This document shows, in pieces, positions 25,657 through 29,871 of a stretch of DNA of 29,871 nucleotides (positions are counted from its first letter, which is position 1; every line of letters begins with the position of its first letter). The DNA is from 2-12-FULL-42-15 sp964196565 (GTDB lineage: Bacteria > Pseudomonadota > Gammaproteobacteria > Coxiellales > Coxiellaceae). The stretch is taken from NCBI GenBank assembly GCA_964196565.1, contig CAXMUH010000080.1, positions 1-29,871 of the forward strand, read 5' to 3'. The position numbers and the translations under genes are program-made. Under the pieces are notes generated by a model. That model had not been told where the DNA came from and ran no database searches. It saw nothing but the letters and a program-made list of their open reading frames with translations.

Positions 25657-26511
25657 TTGATAACGAAAGGAATCATTCTTGGAGGCGGATTAGGATCTCG
25701 TTTGTATCCAATGACACTTGCCATCACTAAGCATTTATTAGCCGTTTATGATAAGCCAATGATTTATTATCCGTTAACGACGTTGATGGAGCTTGGTATA
25801 CGCGATATTCTAATTATTGCACACCCACAGGATTTGGATGCGTATCAACGTTTACTGTCGAATGGTGAGCGTTTTGGAATAAAAATTCAATATAAAATTC
25901 AACAAAAACCAGAAGTATTAGCAAAAAATATATTGATGAGCGCAGATTTTATTAACGATGATTCCGTGTGCATAATTTTGGGTGACAATTTTTTTCATAC
26001 GCCGCAATTAAAACAAGTAACCCCCACAAAAGATTTAAATGGCGCCGCGATATTTACTTACCCAACAACAAATCCCAGTGAATTTGGTATATTAATTTGT
26101 GATAATGAAAATAATCCAATTCGCATCGAAGAAAAGCCTGAAAGCAGCACTTCAAATGCAGTTGTTACCGGATTATATTTTTACGGTTCTGACCTTGTTT
26201 CAGAAACAAAAAATAACCTTGAATTTAATGTGACCGATATTAATAATCTTTATTTGCAAGCCAAGCGTTTAAGCGTAACTGAATTAGCTGGTCAATGGTT
26301 TGATCTCGGCACCGCTGATGCGTTATTAACAGCGGGTGAGTATGTGAAGCATAAACAACTCGAGCGTGGTCAGTTAATAGCAAGTCCAGAATGGATTGCT
26401 TGGCAAAACAAATACATCGATAAGCACAATTTAGAAAGCTCGATTGAACTATTCCAGCACGCAAGCTACGGAAAAACCCTCCAAACCTTATACTTGCTTC
26501 AAGGAGCATAA
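25657..26511 (+). CDS. rmlA: Glucose-1-phosphate thymidylyltransferase
   Basis: This 284-residue nucleotidyltransferase makes dTDP-glucose from dTTP and glucose-1-phosphate, the first step to dTDP-rhamnose and related LPS sugars. The nucleotide-binding loop GGGLGSRLYPMT lies at 9-20, with the family Lys in ITKHLLAVYDKPM. LGDNFFH near 108, EEKPESS and VTGLYFYGSDLV are all in place, and GQWFDLGTADAL near 210 matches the RmlA core. Translation probably starts at a TTG (25657) with AGAGGTGG upstream. The last five codons and the stop, LLQGA*, are encoded by the terminal repeat of the 219-bp element at 26494. The native C-terminus may have been altered, though length is near the family norm (about 290). 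RmlB, RmlC and RmlD are not in the window. Confidence 0.93.
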   Translation: MITKGIILGGGLGSRLYPMTLAITKHLLAVYDKPMIYYPLTTLMELGIRDILIIAHPQDLDAYQRLLSNGERFGIKIQYKIQQKPEVLAKNILMSADFINDDSVCIILGDNFFHTPQLKQVTPTKDLNGAAIFTYPTTNPSEFGILICDNENNPIRIEEKPESSTSNAVVTGLYFYGSDLVSETKNNLEFNVTDINNLYLQAKRLSVTELAGQWFDLGTADALLTAGEYVKHKQLERGQLIASPEWIAWQNKYIDKHNLESSIELFQHASYGKTLQTLYLLQGA

Positions 26512-26712
26512 GAATTTTTTTCTTCAATCTTTTCAATGAATTAAATTATTAACAGCGACGCCTTGGAGGAAACTATATTGTTATTATATGCACAATTCAA
26601 ACTGGCAAAAAACTATACCGTTTATAGTTTCCTCCAAGGCGTCGCTCTTAAGGTTTTAACTATCTGATTTAAAGTAATTATTTTTCTTATAGTCTCCTCG
26701 GAGTTATAAAAT
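26494..26712. mobile_element. MITE-like 219-bp repeat, copy 1
   Basis: Copy 1 of an element seen again at 28952-29170 in direct orientation and with equal length. Its left end TTGCTTCAAGGAG overlaps the rmlA stop region; the matching right end is decayed (CTCCTCGGAGTT). Inside is a near-perfect hairpin: left arm 26549-26577 and right arm 26623-26651, 28 of 29 bases paired, with a 45-nt loop. It has no coding capacity. The arms contain GCGACGCCTTGGAGGAAAC and its complement. The loop is inverted relative to copy 2. Confidence 0.75.
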
Positions 26713-26719
26713 GTTTTGG

Positions 26720-27793
26720 CTATAAACTATAGCTCGTGTCATTTAAATTATCTTCTTGATTTGTTGTTTTGCCTACCGGAAACAATGAGCTGCTATTTTT
26801 TTCTCCCAGCCTACTATAGGTGCTAGCTTTTGCTTCATATTGATGAGTGTCGACCGCTTTGTTTGTATTAATGTTGGTGGCAATAAGCCCCCCTACGGTT
26901 GGAAAAGTCAGAGCTATGCAGGTCATGATTGAGAATAATGTTATAAGTGATGCTGATATAGGAAGGGCAGCTACTGTGAGAGATACTGCAAAAACAAATG
27001 TCATGAGCGTTAAATAGGCTAGCGCTGTGCCCGCCAAAGCCCCTACCATCCACATAGCCTGCAGTGTATCAAGATGCATGTCTTTCATCGCGTTGCGATA
27101 CCCTGTTTTTTGCAGTAGTGAGTTATTGTTGGCAAAGCTAAATGTTGTATCGGTGCTTGGAACTTCATTGGGTGAAAGCGTAACTTGCCCATAAACTTTT
27201 TTTCCATCAATTAAATAGGCGTAATCGTAATTATGATCATGACTGTGTTGAAGATAAAGTGTTTCAGGTAGAAAATTTGCTTGTGGGATGGATCCCATGA
27301 TTACCTTGCAAGATAGACCGGTTAATTTTTTTTCTGCATAGTTTGGCAGCAAAAAATAATTAGTAAGCGATGAGGTGGCGACCATTAAAGCAGCCACGCT
27401 GAGAACTGGAATAGTCGCGAAATTTATGCTAACCAACAGAGTTAATACTGCAGTTAACCACAGACTTGATGCGGTGCTCTCAGCTGCGTTTTCTGGTGGT
27501 TTAGAATTAGCTTTATTTTTATATGAAGTGAGTGCGGCTGCTAATATCGGAGATGAATTAGCATTAACATCAACTAGCCAATCATTTTCTGGCATGTTGC
27601 TCAATATGCCATTTAGTATTTGGTGCTGCTGTTCTTCTGAGTTTTTTTCGTTTTGAAGTTCTTGAGTTAATCTCTGTAAATCATGTTTATTTTTTAATTT
27701 ATTAGCTAAGAAAATATAAACATCTCTGTTGATTTCGAAATTTTCGCTTTGGATTTTTTGGAACGGATATTTTAGGTCATAAACTGTTCTCAT
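26720..27793 (-). CDS. Multi-pass membrane protein, unknown family (paralogue A)
   Basis: I do not recognise this 357-residue protein. A soluble helical N-terminal part (1-105, with LNGILSNMPENDW at 60-72) is followed by a membrane hairpin (about 111-147) and a soluble middle (148-245) with YLQHSHDHNYDYAY (180-193) and VYGQVTLSPNEVP (200-212). A second membrane block (about 247-306) comes next, and a hydrophilic tail ends in LGEKNSSSLF (329-338). It is a clear paralogue of the next gene: by hand 49 of 76 aligned residues match from 181 to 256. AAGGA lies eight bases before the ATG. The pair is bracketed by the 219-bp repeats. Membrane topology puts the middle domain and both tails on one side if each hydrophobic block is an even number of spans. 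Confidence 0.7.
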   Translation of the reverse strand: MRTVYDLKYPFQKIQSENFEINRDVYIFLANKLKNKHDLQRLTQELQNEKNSEEQQHQILNGILSNMPENDWLVDVNANSSPILAAALTSYKNKANSKPPENAAESTASSLWLTAVLTLLVSINFATIPVLSVAALMVATSSLTNYFLLPNYAEKKLTGLSCKVIMGSIPQANFLPETLYLQHSHDHNYDYAYLIDGKKVYGQVTLSPNEVPSTDTTFSFANNNSLLQKTGYRNAMKDMHLDTLQAMWMVGALAGTALAYLTLMTFVFAVSLTVAALPISASLITLFSIMTCIALTFPTVGGLIATNINTNKAVDTHQYEAKASTYSRLGEKNSSSLFPVGKTTNQEDNLNDTSYSL

Positions 27794-27820
27794 TCTTTTT
27801 TCCTTGTAATAATGTTTTAG

Positions 27821-28882
27821 CTATAAAGCGTATGTTGCTGTGTCATCCATAATCGCCTTTTGAGTTGATGTTTCACACTCCCTAAACAATAAGCTGCTAT
27901 TTTTTTCTCCCAGCATACTAAAGGTTGTGCCACCATGATGGGTAGCACGTTCTTTGGTTGCAGTCGCTTTCTCCGTGTCAATGAGGGTAGCAAAAAAACC
28001 ACATATTGATGGAAAAAAGATAGATATAGCAATTACAGTACCGATTACTGCTAGTGCAAGCGGAGGCGCTATGGGAATGAGAGTTAGAATCAGAGCTGTT
28101 AGAAGAATTGTGGTATCGGCTAGTAGAGTGCCGGCTAAAGCTCCCACGGCCCACGTTTTCTGTAGAGTATTAAGTTGCATATCTGTAACTGCAGAACGAT
28201 ACCCCGTTTTTTCCAGTAGTGGATTATTGCTGGTTAAGCTTATGGTTGCGTTGTCGTTTGGAACTTCGTAAGGTGAAAGTGTAACTTGTCCATAAACCTC
28301 TCTTTCATCTACTGAATAGGCATAATCGTATTTATTATCATAGCTGTGCTGAAGATAAATTTGATTAGGTAAAAGAGATGATTCTGGGATAGTTCCTCCG
28401 GTTACAACACAAGACAGACCATTTAAGTTTTTCTCTGCAGCATCTGATAAAGCTAAATAATTAGTAAGCGATAAACCAGCGGCTAGAAAAAGTAGTCCAC
28501 AAATAGGTGGATTAATTATCATTGAGCCAAAAAGAAGAATTAATACTGAATTTAAAATAGCATTTGCCATAGAGGTTTCAACGGAGTCTTTTGGCAATTC
28601 AGAGTGGGCTTTATTGATATATGAAGTTACCGCTGCTGCGAATATCACAGATGAGCCAGTATCAACTTTTGAAATCCAATTGTTTTGTGGAAGACTACTT
28701 AAAATGCCATTCAACATTTGGCGCTGTACTTCTTCTTTTATTTCGCTGCTGATTGCATGAGCCAGGGCTTCTAACTGATTTTCATTTCTTATTGAATTAG
28801 CTATAAGAGTATAGATAGCTTGATTGGTTTTGCAGTCAGCGACATTCGGCACAATATTTTTGTGAACAACAGTTAGTCTCAT
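27821..28882 (-). CDS. Multi-pass membrane protein, unknown family (paralogue B)
   Basis: This 353-residue paralogue of the 26720-27793 product has the same order of parts: LNGILSSLPQNNW (58-69), a first membrane block (about 108-142), YLQHSYDNKYDYAY (176-189), VYGQVTLSPYEVP (196-208), GYRSAVTDMQLNTLQKTW (227-244), a second membrane block (about 245-300) and LGEKNSSLLF (324-333). I chose the ATG at 28882 because AAGGAGAG lies six bases upstream and the N-terminus then lines up with paralogue A. A longer frame back to 28960 would begin inside the 219-bp repeat. Strongest conservation is in the soluble middle and the LGEKNSS tail, so those are likely the functional parts. The two genes lie 27 bases apart on one strand and may be co-transcribed. 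Confidence 0.7.
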   Translation of the reverse strand: MRLTVVHKNIVPNVADCKTNQAIYTLIANSIRNENQLEALAHAISSEIKEEVQRQMLNGILSSLPQNNWISKVDTGSSVIFAAAVTSYINKAHSELPKDSVETSMANAILNSVLILLFGSMIINPPICGLLFLAAGLSLTNYLALSDAAEKNLNGLSCVVTGGTIPESSLLPNQIYLQHSYDNKYDYAYSVDEREVYGQVTLSPYEVPNDNATISLTSNNPLLEKTGYRSAVTDMQLNTLQKTWAVGALAGTLLADTTILLTALILTLIPIAPPLALAVIGTVIAISIFFPSICGFFATLIDTEKATATKERATHHGGTTFSMLGEKNSSLLFRECETSTQKAIMDDTATYAL

Positions 28883-28951
28883 ACTTCTCTCCTTGTGATG
28901 ATGCTGACTAAAATGATACTCCTCATTTATTAAAATTATCTTAACTTCTAT

Positions 28952-29170
28952 TTGCTTCAAGGAGCATAAGATTTTTTTTCTCCAGTATTTTCATTTACTT
29001 GAATTATTAAGAGCGCCGCCTTGGAGGAGACTATAAACGGTATATTTTTCTTTCAACTGGAGCTGTTCAAATAAAAACTTTATAGTTTCCTCCAAGGCGT
29101 CGCTCTTAAGGTTTCAACCTTTTGATTGAATGTAATTATTTTTTTTATATTCTCCTTGAAGCAATAAAAT
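28952..29170. mobile_element. MITE-like 219-bp repeat, copy 2
   Basis: This is the better preserved copy. TTGCTTCAAGGAG (28952-28964) and CTCCTTGAAGCAA (29152-29164) are perfect 13-bp terminal inverted repeats. Inner arms are 29007-29035 and 29081-29109 (two mismatches in 29) around a 45-nt loop. Bases after the right end (TAAAAT) are shared with copy 1. No clean target-site duplication is visible. It lies between paralogue B and pgi and could affect transcription of either. Confidence 0.8.
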
Positions 29171-29237
29171 ACTAGCGATGTTTCAGGGACTGTGAGATTC
29201 TGTTAAAATTCCCAAGCATTAGCTCTTGATTGTTCAG

Positions 29238-29243
29238 TATAAT
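29238..29243 (+). promoter_or_regulatory. Candidate -10 box for pgi
   Basis: A perfect TATAAT 23 bases before the ATG of pgi. No good -35 is found 16-18 bases upstream (AGCATT at best). The box lies just outside the repeat. Confidence 0.35.
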
Positions 29244-29266
29244 TACAGGTACAGGGAAAATATAAA

Positions 29267-29871
29267 ATGACAACTCAATCTCAGCAATGGCAAGCGCTTA
29301 TGCAGCATCAGCAGTTGATGCAGGTTAAGCATTTAAAAGACTTGCATCACGATAATCCGGATCGGCATTCTCAATTTTCATTCGCTGGGGCGGGTATTTT
29401 GTTGGATTATTCGAATAACCATTGCGATCATACCACGGTAAAATTACTTGCAGAGTTAGCTGAGGCCAGTCAGTTAAAGCAGGCGATAACCGATCTTTTT
29501 AGCGGCCAGGTTGTTAATCGAAGTGAAAATCAACCTGCATTGCATAGCGCATTACGTAATTTTTCTGATACGTCATTATTGGTGAGTGGAAAAAATATTT
29601 TATTGGATGTTAGGGCCGCTTGGGAACAGATGGATTTATTTTCGCGTGCGATTCGTGAAGGAACATACTGCGGCTATAGTGGCAAACCCATTAAACATAT
29701 CGTGAATATTGGAATTGGTGGTTCTGATTTAGGACCTAAGATGGCAATTTCAGCATTGTCGCATTTGGTGCATCCAGATTTAAAATTTTATTTTGTTTCT
29801 AATTTAGATGAAGGCGATATTGGCCGTTGTTTGCAGCACTGTGATCCAGAAACCACATTATTTATTGTGTC
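29267..29871 (+). CDS. pgi: Glucose-6-phosphate isomerase, N-terminal part (cut by window edge)
   Basis: The first 201 codons are present. The enzyme interconverts glucose-6-phosphate and fructose-6-phosphate in glycolysis and gluconeogenesis. Its phosphosugar-binding SIS motif appears as VNIGIGGSDLGP from about residue 146. Earlier phrases (FSFAGAGILLDYSNN, ENQPALHSALR) are the family ones, and REGTYCGYSGKPIKHIV leads into the motif. The frame is open to the end of the window. The start ATG has AGGGA about nine bases upstream. It is a direct supplier of glucose phosphates for the rmlA and ugd steps. A PMI/PGI bifunctional or archaeal type is excluded by the N-terminal form. Confidence 0.95.
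   Translation, partial: MTTQSQQWQALMQHQQLMQVKHLKDLHHDNPDRHSQFSFAGAGILLDYSNNHCDHTTVKLLAELAEASQLKQAITDLFSGQVVNRSENQPALHSALRNFSDTSLLVSGKNILLDVRAAWEQMDLFSRAIREGTYCGYSGKPIKHIVNIGIGGSDLGPKMAISALSHLVHPDLKFYFVSNLDEGDIGRCLQHCDPETTLFIV

Noticed and set aside
26494..26712. Element as a simple rho-independent terminator of rmlA
   Set aside because: The hairpin is far too long, has terminal inverted repeats of its own and recurs intact 2.4 kb away.
28883..28960. 26-residue N-terminal extension of paralogue B
   Set aside because: It starts inside the 219-bp repeat, while AAGGAGAG precedes the ATG at 28882 and that start aligns with paralogue A.
1..29871. tRNA, rRNA or riboswitch genes
   Set aside because: I found no cloverleaf, CCA end or recognised riboswitch core by reading both strands; short ones could still be missed by eye.

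Overview
The window looks like part of a moderately AT-rich gammaproteobacterial chromosome. The core proteins (ValS, LptF/LptG, RF3, PurB, MaeA) are standard gammaproteobacterial types. They are mixed with an ankyrin-repeat protein, unrecognised AT-rich genes and dispersed palindromic repeats of the 'gcgagg...gcggcaatc' and 'atcccagcgaaagctgggat' kinds. I infer a host-associated member of the Legionellales (Legionella/Coxiella side). That is inference: no rRNA or marker gene in the window settles it.

Layout. (1) 1-1190: the end of one outer-membrane beta-barrel gene and a complete tandem paralogue, each followed by a rho-independent terminator. (2) 1191-1699: a gene-free stretch with a perfect 31-bp palindrome and a second, imperfect inverted repeat. 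(3) 1700-8424: valS (minus) diverging from lptF-lptG, the LPS-export permease pair, then prfC. (4) 8425-9344: a cluster of palindromic repeats and an unrecognised gene. (5) 9506-13645: an alpha/beta hydrolase, an MFS transporter, a MATE exporter and a small secreted cysteine protein. (6) 13794-19118, all minus: purB and a permuted papain-like hydrolase 32 nt apart, a secreted metallo-beta-lactamase-fold enzyme and the malic enzyme maeA. (7) 19231-26511: sugar-nucleotide genes wbpE, ugd and rmlA, interrupted by a two-ORF ankyrin locus. A symporter-SDR-rmlA run reads as one operon. (8) 26494-29170: a cassette of two divergent paralogues of an unrecognised membrane-protein family, bracketed by two copies of a 219-bp direct repeat. 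(9) 29267 to the end: the start of pgi.

How the genes fit together. pgi, rmlA, ugd and wbpE connect central hexose phosphates to activated sugars (dTDP-glucose, UDP-glucuronate, amino-uronates) of the kind used in LPS O-antigen or capsule. lptF/lptG export the finished LPS, and the beta-barrel proteins sit in the same outer membrane.

Most unusual features. The 219-bp repeat has terminal inverted repeats and a large internal hairpin with 29-nt arms. One copy supplies the last five codons and the stop of rmlA. The hairpin loops of the two copies align in opposite orientation (42/56 matches inverted against 23/56 direct, counted by hand), as if the loop had flipped. The two membrane paralogues between the repeats belong to a family I do not recognise. 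The ankyrin ORF has neither an ATG nor a Shine-Dalgarno and overlaps the preceding ORF in the -1 frame, so the pair may be one frameshifted gene.
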